This document shows, in pieces, positions 23,847 to 32,265 of a stretch of DNA of 39,227 nt. Each line of letters starts with the position of its first letter. The stretch's first letter is position 1. Location: contig CAIKNA010000266.1 of the NCBI GenBank assembly GCA_903828645.1, forward strand, positions 1-39,227. The letters run 5' to 3'. The notes beneath the pieces are model-generated. The model was given only the letters and a program-made list of their open reading frames with translations. It was not told the origin of the DNA and searched no databases. This DNA is from an uncultured Bacteroidales bacterium. Lineage in GTDB: Bacteria; Bacteroidota; Bacteroidia; Bacteroidales; FEN-979. A program made the translations under genes and the position numbers.

Positions 23847-25502
23847 ATGCTCTTAAAATTATCGATTAAAAACTATATTTTAATTCATGACCTGGAGATT
23901 GATTTCACCGAAGGCTTCTCCGTTATTACAGGCGAAACCGGCGCTGGTAAATCAATCCTGTTAGGGGCGTTATCCTTGATCCTCGGGCAACGTGCAGATT
24001 CCGGTATTCTTCTTGATCAGGCAAAGAAGTGCGTCATTGAAGGATTGTTCATGATCAGGGGCTATAATCTTGAAAGTTTTTTCAAGGATCAGGAACTTGA
24101 TTATGACGACACCATCATTCTGCGAAGGGAAATAGGCCAGAATGGTAAGTCCCGCGCTTTTATCAACGACACCCCCGTAAATCTTACTTCTTTAAAGGAC
24201 CTGGGAGACAGGCTTGTGAATGTCCATTCACAACATTCCATTATCACACTGAATGATTCGAATTTTCAATTGGCGGTAATTGACAGTTATGCAGGCATTC
24301 AGGCAGAGGTTTCAGTATACAGAGTTGATTATCACAAGCTCATCGACCTCAGGAGGAGACTGGTTGAACTCGAAGAAAAGGATGCTAAGACAGCCGGGGA
24401 AAAGGGCTATTTCCAGTTTTTACTGGATGAATTGAATCTGGCTCAATTAAAAGAGGGGGAGCTGCATGAAATTGAAGAGCACCTGGAGTTGTTAACCCAT
24501 GCCGGGGAAATTAAAAGCACCCTCTACCAGTCAAATCAATTGATTTCCGGTACTGATGATAATATTCTTTCTCAAATGTCGGAGGTCGAACATGCCATCA
24601 GCAGCATCACAAAATACAAACCTGAACTTAAAAATCTAGCAGAGCGAATTCATGTTAACTATATAGATATAAAGGATTTATCAAATGAGTTAGACAACAT
24701 TGCGGAGCTGGTTTTTGTGGACCCGCCAAAGATTGAAATGTTAACACAACGGCTCGACCACCTGTACCGTTTAATGAAAAAGCACCAGGTATCGGATGTA
24801 GAACATCTGCTGCTTATCAAGCAGGAAATCGAAAAAAAAGTTGCTGACGAGGAGGGGCTTGGTGAGCAGATCGAAAACCTTCGCAGGGAGATCACCCGCC
24901 AGGAAAAAGATATCATCACACAAGCTGTTTTACTTTCAGCTAAAAGGCAACAGGTTGTTTCGGAATTTGAAAAGGAAGTGATTGGCCTGCTTGAAAAACT
25001 AGGCATTTCCAGGGCCCGGTTCAGCATTGAATTCCTTAAATCTGATTCGCTCTCAAAAGACGGAATAGACAGGGTGAAATTTTTATTCAGTGCCAATAAG
25101 GGAATTGAGTTGAAAGAGTTATCCAGTGCTGCTTCGGGTGGGGAATTGTCGAGGCTCATGTTGTCGATAAAGTCAATGATATCTCAGAAAAATCTCCTTC
25201 CAACAATTATTTTCGATGAAATTGACAACGGTGTCTCTGGCGAAATTGCCGGGAAGGTCGGAGGCATTTTAAAACGGATGGGTGGTTATATGCAAGTCGT
25301 TGCAATTACCCATCTGCCACAGATAGCAGCAAAGGGTGACCAGCATTACTGGGTTTATAAATCGGAAAACAACCAGGTTACCACTACCTTCATAAAGCAA
25401 TTATCCTCCGTTGAGCGTATTGGAGAAATAGCTAAAATGCTAAGCAATGAAACCGTGACAGAGTCAGCTTTTAAGACGGCCAATGAATTGCTTAATAATT
25501 AA
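23847..25502 (+). CDS. recN: DNA repair ATPase RecN
   Basis: A 551-residue SMC-like protein of normal RecN length. Walker A GETGAGKS occurs at about 30-37 in the sequence VITGETGAGKSILLGALSLILGQ (split ABC head). A central coiled coil spans roughly 150-370, and the C-terminal head half carries signature SAASGGELSRLMLSIKS and Walker B TIIFDEIDNGVSGEIAGKVG, with the H-loop ITHLPQIA. RecN binds DNA ends and promotes cohesion during RecA-dependent double-strand break repair. It lies 40 nt after the DUF4835 gene. I see no LexA-type operator, consistent with the absence of a classical SOS arrangement at this locus. Confidence 0.97.
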   Translation: MLLKLSIKNYILIHDLEIDFTEGFSVITGETGAGKSILLGALSLILGQRADSGILLDQAKKCVIEGLFMIRGYNLESFFKDQELDYDDTIILRREIGQNGKSRAFINDTPVNLTSLKDLGDRLVNVHSQHSIITLNDSNFQLAVIDSYAGIQAEVSVYRVDYHKLIDLRRRLVELEEKDAKTAGEKGYFQFLLDELNLAQLKEGELHEIEEHLELLTHAGEIKSTLYQSNQLISGTDDNILSQMSEVEHAISSITKYKPELKNLAERIHVNYIDIKDLSNELDNIAELVFVDPPKIEMLTQRLDHLYRLMKKHQVSDVEHLLLIKQEIEKKVADEEGLGEQIENLRREITRQEKDIITQAVLLSAKRQQVVSEFEKEVIGLLEKLGISRARFSIEFLKSDSLSKDGIDRVKFLFSANKGIELKELSSAASGGELSRLMLSIKSMISQKNLLPTIIFDEIDNGVSGEIAGKVGGILKRMGGYMQVVAITHLPQIAAKGDQHYWVYKSENNQVTTTFIKQLSSVERIGEIAKMLSNETVTESAFKTANELLNN

Positions 25503-25543
25503 ATACAGTCTTTATTTGAATTTATAAATTAAGAAACTCAATC

Positions 25544-26380
25544 ATGTCATATAACTTACTCAAAGGGAAAAAAGGGATCATTTTCGGTGCATTGGATAAT
25601 AAATCCATTGCCTGGAAAATTGCTGAACGGGCCTATGACGAAGGTGCTGTTTTTACCCTGTCTAATACGCCTGTCGCCCTGCGTTTCGGGGAGATAAATC
25701 AACTTGCTGAAGCATGCAATGCACAAATAATTCCTGCGGATGCTACGAGTGTAAAGGACCTGGAACATGTTTTCACAAAATCGATGGAAATATTGGGAGG
25801 GAAAGTCGATTTTGTGCTTCATTCCATTGGTATGTCATTGAATGTCAGAAAACAAAAGGACTACGATGACCTTGATTATGACTTTTTTCAGAAAACAATC
25901 GACATCTCTGCACTTTCATTTCATAAAATGCTTCAGGTAGCAAAGAAACTGGATGCAATTAATGAATGGGGTTCTGTTCTGGCACTCTCCTACATTGCCG
26001 CTCAACGAACCCTGGCAGGATATAATGACATGGCAGATGCCAAAGCACTTCTCGAGTCGATTGCGAGGAGTTTCGGTTACATTTACGGCAGGGAGAAACA
26101 CATTCGAATCAACACTGTTTCTCAGTCTCCTACCCGTACCACTGCGGGAAGCGGGATCAAAGGAATTGACGGACTTCTTGATTTTACCGACAGGATGTCT
26201 CCATTGGGAAATGCCACTGCCGAAGAATGTGCTGATTTTTCGATCGTCCTGTTCTCGGACCTGTCAAAAAAAATCACCATGCAGAACATATACCATGATG
26301 GTGGTTTTTCCAGCATGGCTATGAGCCTTAAAGCAATGACACAGTACAATAAATGCCTCGAGGAGGAAGATAATTTATAG
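25544..26380 (+). CDS. fabI: Enoyl-[acyl-carrier-protein] reductase (FabI type)
   Basis: A 278-residue short-chain dehydrogenase-fold enzyme. The cofactor segment is GKKGIIFGALDNKSIAWKIA (residues 8-27). The FabI catalytic set is intact: Tyr150 in ALSYIAAQR, Tyr160 and Lys167 in YNDMADAKALLES, spaced Tyr-x6-Lys as in E. coli FabI. Later segments include RINTVSQSPTRTTAGSGIKG and the C-terminal NIYHDGGFSSMAM. It reduces the trans-2 double bond of enoyl-ACP, the last step of each fatty-acid elongation cycle. It follows recN by 41 nt and is followed by a hairpin plus T tract and the etf operon promoter, so it ends this transcription unit. Fatty-acid synthesis here adjoins fatty-acid oxidation genes downstream. 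Confidence 0.93.
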   Translation: MSYNLLKGKKGIIFGALDNKSIAWKIAERAYDEGAVFTLSNTPVALRFGEINQLAEACNAQIIPADATSVKDLEHVFTKSMEILGGKVDFVLHSIGMSLNVRKQKDYDDLDYDFFQKTIDISALSFHKMLQVAKKLDAINEWGSVLALSYIAAQRTLAGYNDMADAKALLESIARSFGYIYGREKHIRINTVSQSPTRTTAGSGIKGIDGLLDFTDRMSPLGNATAEECADFSIVLFSDLSKKITMQNIYHDGGFSSMAMSLKAMTQYNKCLEEEDNL

Positions 26381-26402
26381 CCATTCTTTATCCTCTTTTT
26401 TT
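26363..26402 (+). terminator. Possible terminator after fabI
   Basis: GAGG (26363-26366) and ATAA (26370-26373) can pair with TTAT (26388-26391) and CCTC (26392-26395), with a 3-nt bulge on the left arm, followed by eight or more T residues. It begins inside the last fabI codons and directly precedes the next -7 element. Confidence 0.4.
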
Positions 26403-26410
26403 TATCTTTG
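26403..26410 (+). promoter_or_regulatory. -7-like element for the etf operon
   Basis: TATCTTTG matches TAnnTTTG, 41 nt before the etfB ATG at 26452, at the end of the T tract after fabI. No -33 TTTG at the right spacing. Confidence 0.48.
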
Positions 26411-26451
26411 CCCCTCTGAATTCAGTTTATTTACAACCAACCATTAATTCA

Positions 26452-27201
26452 ATGAAGATATTAGTTTGCATTAGCCAGGTTCCCGATACAACAACAAAAG
26501 TCAAATTCATCGATGACTTTAAAAAGCTGGATACGACTGGAATTCAATGGGTCATCAATCCCTGGGATGAACTTTCACTTACGAGAGCACTCGAACTAAA
26601 GGATGATGCTTCAAACAACATTCAAACAGTAACAGTTGCACATGTTGGTCTTGTGGGTTCAGAACCGACAATTCGCAAGGCGCTGGCTATCGGTGCCGAC
26701 GATGCCATCAGGATCAATGCCGATCCTGACGATGCTTATTTTGTGGCAGCCCAACTGGCCCATGTATTAAAGAATGAATCATACGATCTGATTTTTTGCG
26801 GAATCGAATCTAGTGATTTCAATGGATCATCGGTAGGGGGGATGCTGGCTGAATTTTTAAACTATCCTTCATTATCTTCCGTTTCAAGCGTAAAAATTGA
26901 CAACGGGCAATTCTGTATAACCCGTGAAATTGATGGTGGAAAGGAAATTGTGACAGTGCCTGCGCCGGCTGTTGCAATTGTTCAGAAAGGAATTGCCAAA
27001 GAACCCCGCATTGCAGCTATGCGTGGCATCATGATGGCCCGTACAAAATCGCTTAAGGTTGTTGACCCTGTGGCAGTGGATTCATTAACGGAAGTAGTGA
27101 AGTTTGAGATGCCGAAACCCCGCGCTGCATGCAGGTTTATTGATCCTGAAAACCCCCGGCAGTTGATCGAATTGTTGCAAAATGAAGCTAAAATTATTTA
27201 A
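26452..27201 (+). CDS. etfB: Electron transfer flavoprotein beta subunit
   Basis: A 249-residue EtfB of normal length. It opens MKILVCISQVPDTTTKVKF, then WVINPWDELSLTRALELKD (34-52), GADDAIRINADPDDAYFVA, the conserved DFNGSSVGGMLAEFLNYPSLSSV (about 123-145) and IDGGKEIVTVPAPAVAIVQKG. With EtfA it forms the soluble flavoprotein heterodimer that accepts electrons from acyl-CoA dehydrogenases. It is first in a five-gene operon with etfA, a membrane Fe-S/cytochrome protein, a CCG protein and an acyl-CoA dehydrogenase, so the path of electrons can be followed within one transcript. Whether this ETF bifurcates cannot be decided from the motifs alone; the adjacent quinone-type oxidoreductase points to a non-bifurcating role. 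Confidence 0.95.
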   Translation: MKILVCISQVPDTTTKVKFIDDFKKLDTTGIQWVINPWDELSLTRALELKDDASNNIQTVTVAHVGLVGSEPTIRKALAIGADDAIRINADPDDAYFVAAQLAHVLKNESYDLIFCGIESSDFNGSSVGGMLAEFLNYPSLSSVSSVKIDNGQFCITREIDGGKEIVTVPAPAVAIVQKGIAKEPRIAAMRGIMMARTKSLKVVDPVAVDSLTEVVKFEMPKPRAACRFIDPENPRQLIELLQNEAKII

Positions 27202-27229
27202 CCTGAACAGATAAAACCAAAACAGATAT

Positions 27230-28201
27230 ATGTCAGTTTTAATTTTTGTAGAAAATTGGGACGGGAAATTCAAAAAATTAAGTTTTGAACTTGTTTCCTA
27301 TGGAGCCAGACTTGCAGAGATGCTGGGTACCCAAGCTGTTGCACTTTCAATCGGGAACGTTGAAAACAGCGAATTGGAGAAGCTTGGAAAATTTGGCGCT
27401 GCACAAATCATCAACGCGGTGAACGATCACTTCGATGTTTTTGACGGTCAGGCATTTTCAGCGTTAATTGCTGGTTTTGTAAAACAGGAAGGAGCCACCG
27501 TTGTTGTTCTTTCCAATAACAATTCAGGGAAAGCAATTGCACCGCGTTTGTCGGTTATCCTTAAAGCAGGTCTTGGATCAGGAGTCAGCAAACTGCCACT
27601 AAGCATCACTCCATTCATCGTATATACGAAGGTATATTCCGGAAATGCATTCAGCAACCTGACCATTAAAACCGATGTTAAAATTCTGACCCTGGCACAA
27701 AACTCTTTTGAATTAATTGAAACAGAGAATAAGGCAATTGTGAAAAATGCAGCCATCGATCTGGAGTTGGCCTCTGTTAAAACCAAGGTCAATGAAGTTC
27801 AGAAACTAAGCGGGAAAATATTGCTTACGGATGCCGATGTAGTGGTTTCCGGTGGCCGTGGTATGAAATCTGCGGAAAATTGGGGCCCAATTGTGGAACT
27901 GGCAGAACTTCTTGGTGCTGCGACGGCCTGTTCACGTCCGGTCTCCGATGAAGGATGGAGGCCCCACGAAGAGCATACCGGCCAGACTGGCAAAATAATC
28001 GCCCCTAATCTTTATATTGCAGTTGGCATTTCCGGTGCCACCCAGCACCTTGCAGGAGTAAGTTCCTCAAAATTCATTGTGGCTATCAACACGGATAAGG
28101 ATGCTCCGATCTTTTCTGCTGCCCAATATGGAATTGTTGGCGATGCCAGCAAGATTCTCCCTAAACTTGTGGAAGCAGTTAAAGAATTAAAGGGCAAATA
28201 G
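27230..28201 (+). CDS. etfA: Electron transfer flavoprotein alpha subunit
   Basis: A 323-residue EtfA. The N-terminal domain begins [25 protein letters not shown]. The C-terminal FAD domain is well conserved: [25 protein letters not shown] with the arginine near the isoalloxazine, [28 protein letters not shown], and the closing [20 protein letters not shown]. It binds the FAD that passes electrons from acyl-CoA dehydrogenases on to a membrane acceptor. It follows etfB by 28 nt and precedes the membrane subunit by 7 nt, so co-translation is likely. Confidence 0.96.
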   Translation: MSVLIFVENWDGKFKKLSFELVSYGARLAEMLGTQAVALSIGNVENSELEKLGKFGAAQIINAVNDHFDVFDGQAFSALIAGFVKQEGATVVVLSNNNSGKAIAPRLSVILKAGLGSGVSKLPLSITPFIVYTKVYSGNAFSNLTIKTDVKILTLAQNSFELIETENKAIVKNAAIDLELASVKTKVNEVQKLSGKILLTDADVVVSGGRGMKSAENWGPIVELAELLGAATACSRPVSDEGWRPHEEHTGQTGKIIAPNLYIAVGISGATQHLAGVSSSKFIVAINTDKDAPIFSAAQYGIVGDASKILPKLVEAVKELKGK

Positions 28202-28208
28202 ACCGGTC

Positions 28209-29531
28209 ATGGTTGTTAAACAACTTGTTTTCGCGATTACGCTGCTCGTCACGATTGGGATATTCAGTTTCACCATCAGCCGTTTCATACGTTTTTTTAA
28301 ATTTACAAGACCTGCATTCCCCATCCGGAATTTCGCAAGACGCCTGTGGATTATGGTAGACGTAGCCATTGGCCAGACAAAAATATTCCGCCGTCCGGTT
28401 ATCGGTTTTTTTCATGCGTTGGTTTTCTGGGGGTTTTGTATTATCGCCTTTGGCAGCATTGAAATGATCGTTGACGGCCTCTGGGGAACCGAACATTTTT
28501 TAAAGTTTCTCGGCCCGGTTTACTCTCTGACGAGTGCTTCAGGAGATATTTTCGGACTATTGGTGGGTTTGTCCATTCTTATTTTTTTATCCCGAAGGTT
28601 GTTTTTTCATATCAAACGTTTTGAAGGCATTGAAATGAAATCCGTCTCACACATGGATGCAAATCTTGCTTTGTCCATGATTCTGCTGCTGATGGTCTCA
28701 CTCCTCGGAATGAATATGGCCTATTATGCCGGAAATATTGCAAATGAGCAAACCATGACGGGAGTTTATCCGGTAAGTTGCCTCTTCGCCGGAATTCTTT
28801 CTGGATTTTCATCTTCACAAATCGGAATGATTTACCAAACATGCTGGTGGTCACATATTTTGCTGATTTTTATTTTTGCAAACATACTGCCCTATTCAAA
28901 GCATTTTCATGTCTTCATGTCGGTTCCCAATGTTTTTTTGTCACGACTTTACCCGTTGGGTAAGTTGCCGAATATGGATAACATTACCCGTGAAGTGAAA
29001 TTTATGCTTGACCCGAACACACCAATTGAGCCCCCACCCGCTGGCTTGACCACAGAACGGTTTGGAATTAAGGATGCAGAGGATATTTCCTGGAAAAATT
29101 ACCTGGATTCCCTTGCCTGTACCGAATGTGGTCGTTGTACCTCCGTTTGCCCGGCCAACATTACTGGCAAACGGTTGTCACCACGAAAAATCATCATGGA
29201 TGTCCGTGCAAGGATGAAGGAAAAGGGACCGGGGATGGTAAAAAACGGAACTGCTTTTTCTGATCACAAATCACTATTAAGGGATTATATTTCAGAAGAG
29301 GAGTTATGGGCATGTACCACCTGCAACGCCTGCGCCAGGGAGTGCCCGATAAACATCAACCACCCTGTTCTGATCGTCGACATGCGCAGATACCTTGTAA
29401 TGGAAGAGGCATCTGCTCCGGGATTGATCAAGGGGTTATTCAGCAACATTGAAAATAACGGTGCTCCATGGCAATTTTCGCCCGATGATCGTTTGTTGTG
29501 GGCAAAGAATATTGAAATGAATATGAATTAA
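28209..29531 (+). CDS. Membrane cytochrome-b-like / 2x[4Fe-4S] subunit, EMO-type ETF:quinone oxidoreductase
   Basis: A 440-residue protein. Residues 1-240 hold five to six membrane segments in the style of the nitrate-reductase gamma subunit, with candidate heme-b histidines His69 (FFHALVFWGF), His216 (WWSHILLIF) and His232/His234. Residues 300-380 are cytosolic and carry two [4Fe-4S] motifs: Cys304, 307, 310, 314 and Cys369, 372, 375, 379, the latter followed by PININHP. No CCG domain is present; it is encoded by the next gene. This combination, next to etfBA and an acyl-CoA dehydrogenase, fits the ETF:methylmenaquinone oxidoreductase (EMO) group known from syntrophic fatty-acid oxidisers and related HdrDE-like proteins. 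It would move electrons from ETF to menaquinone. Assignment of the acceptor is by context. Confidence 0.85.
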   Translation: MVVKQLVFAITLLVTIGIFSFTISRFIRFFKFTRPAFPIRNFARRLWIMVDVAIGQTKIFRRPVIGFFHALVFWGFCIIAFGSIEMIVDGLWGTEHFLKFLGPVYSLTSASGDIFGLLVGLSILIFLSRRLFFHIKRFEGIEMKSVSHMDANLALSMILLLMVSLLGMNMAYYAGNIANEQTMTGVYPVSCLFAGILSGFSSSQIGMIYQTCWWSHILLIFIFANILPYSKHFHVFMSVPNVFLSRLYPLGKLPNMDNITREVKFMLDPNTPIEPPPAGLTTERFGIKDAEDISWKNYLDSLACTECGRCTSVCPANITGKRLSPRKIIMDVRARMKEKGPGMVKNGTAFSDHKSLLRDYISEEELWACTTCNACARECPININHPVLIVDMRRYLVMEEASAPGLIKGLFSNIENNGAPWQFSPDDRLLWAKNIEMNMN

Positions 29532-29546
29532 CCGGTCACATTTCAG

Positions 29547-30341
29547 ATGGAAGTCCGCAAAGTTGAAGTCCCCGTGATGTCCGATATGTTCGCAAAAGGT
29601 GAACGACCCGAATTCCTATTTTGGGTTGGCTGTGCCGGGGCTTTCGATGACAGGTACCAGCAGGTGACCCGTGCCTTTGTCAAAATATTGACCTACCTGG
29701 AAATCAGTTATGCCGTGCTCGGCAAAGAAGAATCCTGTACCGGAGATCCTGCCCGCCGGGCTGGAAATGAAATGCTTTACCAGATGCAGGCACTTCAAAA
29801 TATAGCGGTTTTTAAAACATACGGCATCCGGAAGATAATTACCATTTGCCCGCATTGTTACAATATTTTCAAAAATGAATATCCCGATCTTGGCTCTGAC
29901 ATTGAAGTGTTCAATTATCTGCAGTTTCTTGACCAGTGTATCGTTAAAGGCCAGCTAAGAATTGATCCACAGGCTTTGGACAATGTTTCTGTTACCTTTC
30001 ATGACCCATGTTATCTTGGCCGTGCCAATGATATCTATTTCGAACCCCGCTCAATTCTGAAGAGCCTCACTGCCAATGTCGTGGAAATGGAGCGGCATAA
30101 AAGCTTTGCATTATGTTGCGGAGCCGGGGGTGCACAAATGTTCAAGGAAGCAGAAAAGGGAGAGAAGGAAGTCTATATTGAACGCACGGAAGAAGCACTG
30201 AGGACAAATGCCAGCGTGATCGCAACTGCTTGCCCTTTTTGCATGACCATGCTTACAGATGGCATCAAATATAAGAACCGTGAAGAAGATGTCAGGAATT
30301 TTGATATTGCTGAATTGATCGTACAATCGCTAAAAATATAA
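29547..30341 (+). CDS. CCG-domain (HdrB/HdrD-like) Fe-S subunit partnering the membrane protein
   Basis: A 264-residue soluble protein with two cysteine-rich CCG repeats of the heterodisulfide reductase B/D type. The second is complete: Cys155 (FHDPCYLGR), Cys190-Cys191-Gly (LCCGAGGAQMF), Cys229 and Cys232 (ACPFC). The first is modified: Cys29 (VGCAG), Cys64 in SCTGDPARRAGNE where CCG reads CTG, then Cys101 and Cys104 (CPHC). In HdrB the CCG repeats bind non-cubane [4Fe-4S] clusters. Here the second repeat could do so and the first may hold a different centre. It begins 15 nt after the membrane subunit. In several EMO-like proteins the two parts are fused in one chain; here they are separate genes. 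Confidence 0.87.
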   Translation: MEVRKVEVPVMSDMFAKGERPEFLFWVGCAGAFDDRYQQVTRAFVKILTYLEISYAVLGKEESCTGDPARRAGNEMLYQMQALQNIAVFKTYGIRKIITICPHCYNIFKNEYPDLGSDIEVFNYLQFLDQCIVKGQLRIDPQALDNVSVTFHDPCYLGRANDIYFEPRSILKSLTANVVEMERHKSFALCCGAGGAQMFKEAEKGEKEVYIERTEEALRTNASVIATACPFCMTMLTDGIKYKNREEDVRNFDIAELIVQSLKI

Positions 30342-30360
30342 CGTGTTTAAAATTAATTAA

Positions 30361-32145
30361 ATGGAGAATAGAAAAGTACTGAAAAGTGGTGAGTTCCTCG
30401 TGGATGAAATTCAATTCAATGATATTTTCATCCCTGAACAATTTGATGAAGAGCAAAAGATGATTGCCCAGACAATTCAGGATTTCCTTGAAACTGAACT
30501 CTATCCGAATATCGACCAGATCGATTCCCCTGATATAAACCTGATGAAGAGTACGATGAAAAAGGCCGGAGAACTTGGCCTTATGGGAATCTCTATTCCG
30601 GAAGAATACGGAGGTTTCGGGCAATCTTTTGTTACGCAGATGCTTGCCGCTGAAACTATTGGAGCTGGTCACTCATTCTCCGTGGCTTTCATGGCTCACA
30701 CCGGTATAGGAACCTTGCCGATCATGTATTACGGCAACGAGGAGCAGCGTAAGAACTATGTGACCCGCCTTGCCACCGGCGAATTAATCGGAGCCTATTG
30801 TCTTACTGAACCTGGTGCCGGGAGTGATGCCAATTCGGGGAAAACATCTGCCATTTTGTCGGATGATGGAAAACACTATATCCTGAACGGTCAAAAAATG
30901 TGGATCACCAACGCTGGGTTTGCAGATACCCAGGTTGTTTTTGCAAAAATTGACAAAGACCGTGTACTCAGCGCATTTATTGTTGAAAAGAATTACCCGG
31001 GTGTGGTTGTGAATCCTGATGAGCACAAAATGGGGATCAAAGGATCATCAACGGCACAGATTTTTTATAATGATGTGAAAGTGCCGGTTGAAAACCTGCT
31101 GGGCAACCGTGGTGAAGGCTTCAGGATTGCCCTGAGCATCCTGCATATGGGGCGTATAAAACTTGGAGCAAATGTATTGGGTGCCTCAAAAAAGGCGATA
31201 ACAGACTCAGTGAAATATGCCAATGAGCGCAAACAATTTAACGCACTGATCTCTTCTTTCGGTTCCATTAAGCATAAACTTGCCGAACAGGTAATCAGAA
31301 CATATGCCCTTGAATGTGCGATTTATCGTCTGAGCAAGGACGTTGATGACCAGATTCAATACTACAAGGTTACTGGCATGGACAAAGGCAAAGCTTCGGT
31401 TGAAGGGATCAGCCATTATGCTGTGGAAGCTGCAATTTTGAAAGTATATGGATCCGAAGTTCTTGACTTTGTGATTGATGAAGCTGTTCAGATTCATGGA
31501 GGAATGGGTTACTCTGCTGAAATGGCGGTTGAGCGGGGCTACCGTGATTCGCGCATCAACAGGATTTTTGAAGGAACCAATGAAATCAACAGGCTGCTTG
31601 TAGTTGATACTGCCATGAAAAGAGCCTTGAAAGGAGATTTTGACCTTTTCGCAAAAGCCAGTGCCCTGGTTGCTGATCTTGCAAGTATTAATCACCAGAA
31701 CAAACCTGGTGAATCCTATTTTGAGGAAAAATCAAGAATCCTTAAAAACTTTAAAAACCTCATTCTTATTGTGATACATGGTGCATCAACCCATTTTGAC
31801 AAGAAATTGATGCTCGAACAGGAGGTCCTTAACAACCTGGCAGATATGATTATAGAAGTATATATTGCTGAATCCATGGCATTGAGAATCCAGAAAATGG
31901 AAGACATGAAAGGAATTGACGCTTCAGGAATATATCGATCAATGCTTGATGTGTTTATTTATGATTCTGCGGACAAAATCAGAAAAGCTGCAGCGGATGC
32001 CATAAATTCATTTATTTCTCCTGAACTCCATGCAACCTATAAAAATGCAATTGATACTTTAGTCAATCTGCCGGGGGTCAATGTCAAAGAGGCACGCCGG
32101 AAAGTTGCCGATAAACTGATCGAGGATAACGTTTACAAATTCTAG
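30361..32145 (+). CDS. Acyl-CoA dehydrogenase with C-terminal extension (VLCAD-like)
   Basis: A 594-residue acyl-CoA dehydrogenase, about 200 residues longer than the short/medium-chain enzymes. The first 400 residues hold the normal fold: FLETELYPN, GISIPEEYGGFG, AYCLTEPGAGSDANS (flavin/substrate loop), KMWITNAGFAD, MGIKGSSTAQIFY, QIHGGMGYSAEM and the catalytic glutamate segment RIFEGTNEINR. A helical C-terminal domain of about 170 residues follows, as in VLCAD/ACAD9-type enzymes. It oxidises acyl-CoA to trans-2-enoyl-CoA and passes electrons to ETF, encoded in the same operon. The chain-length preference cannot be read directly; the extension suggests long-chain substrates. The start at 30361 lies 19 nt after the CCG subunit. 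No hydratase or thiolase is in the window. Confidence 0.94.
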   Translation: MENRKVLKSGEFLVDEIQFNDIFIPEQFDEEQKMIAQTIQDFLETELYPNIDQIDSPDINLMKSTMKKAGELGLMGISIPEEYGGFGQSFVTQMLAAETIGAGHSFSVAFMAHTGIGTLPIMYYGNEEQRKNYVTRLATGELIGAYCLTEPGAGSDANSGKTSAILSDDGKHYILNGQKMWITNAGFADTQVVFAKIDKDRVLSAFIVEKNYPGVVVNPDEHKMGIKGSSTAQIFYNDVKVPVENLLGNRGEGFRIALSILHMGRIKLGANVLGASKKAITDSVKYANERKQFNALISSFGSIKHKLAEQVIRTYALECAIYRLSKDVDDQIQYYKVTGMDKGKASVEGISHYAVEAAILKVYGSEVLDFVIDEAVQIHGGMGYSAEMAVERGYRDSRINRIFEGTNEINRLLVVDTAMKRALKGDFDLFAKASALVADLASINHQNKPGESYFEEKSRILKNFKNLILIVIHGASTHFDKKLMLEQEVLNNLADMIIEVYIAESMALRIQKMEDMKGIDASGIYRSMLDVFIYDSADKIRKAAADAINSFISPELHATYKNAIDTLVNLPGVNVKEARRKVADKLIEDNVYKF

Positions 32146-32192
32146 GTGTTAACAGGTATCGGATATAACCTATAAACTTGTTTCCTTAACAG

Positions 32193-32224
32193 AAAGAGGG
32201 CATCCCGGAAAGGTGCCCTCTTTT
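32193..32224. terminator. Terminator between the acyl-CoA dehydrogenase and clpC
   Basis: AAAGAGGGCA (32193-32202) pairs perfectly with TGCCCTCTTT (32214-32223) around an 11-nt loop, with T residues after it on the plus strand. It lies between two converging genes, and the A-rich left flank gives some T residues on the minus strand, so it may serve both. Confidence 0.82.
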
Positions 32225-32265
32225 CTTATTCGGAAGATTCTATAAGAGAATATCGGTTTTAAAGT

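Noticed and set aside
24659-25159. Open frame of 166 codons on the minus strand
   Set aside because: Antisense to the recN coiled coil and head; serine-rich low-complexity product without domain.
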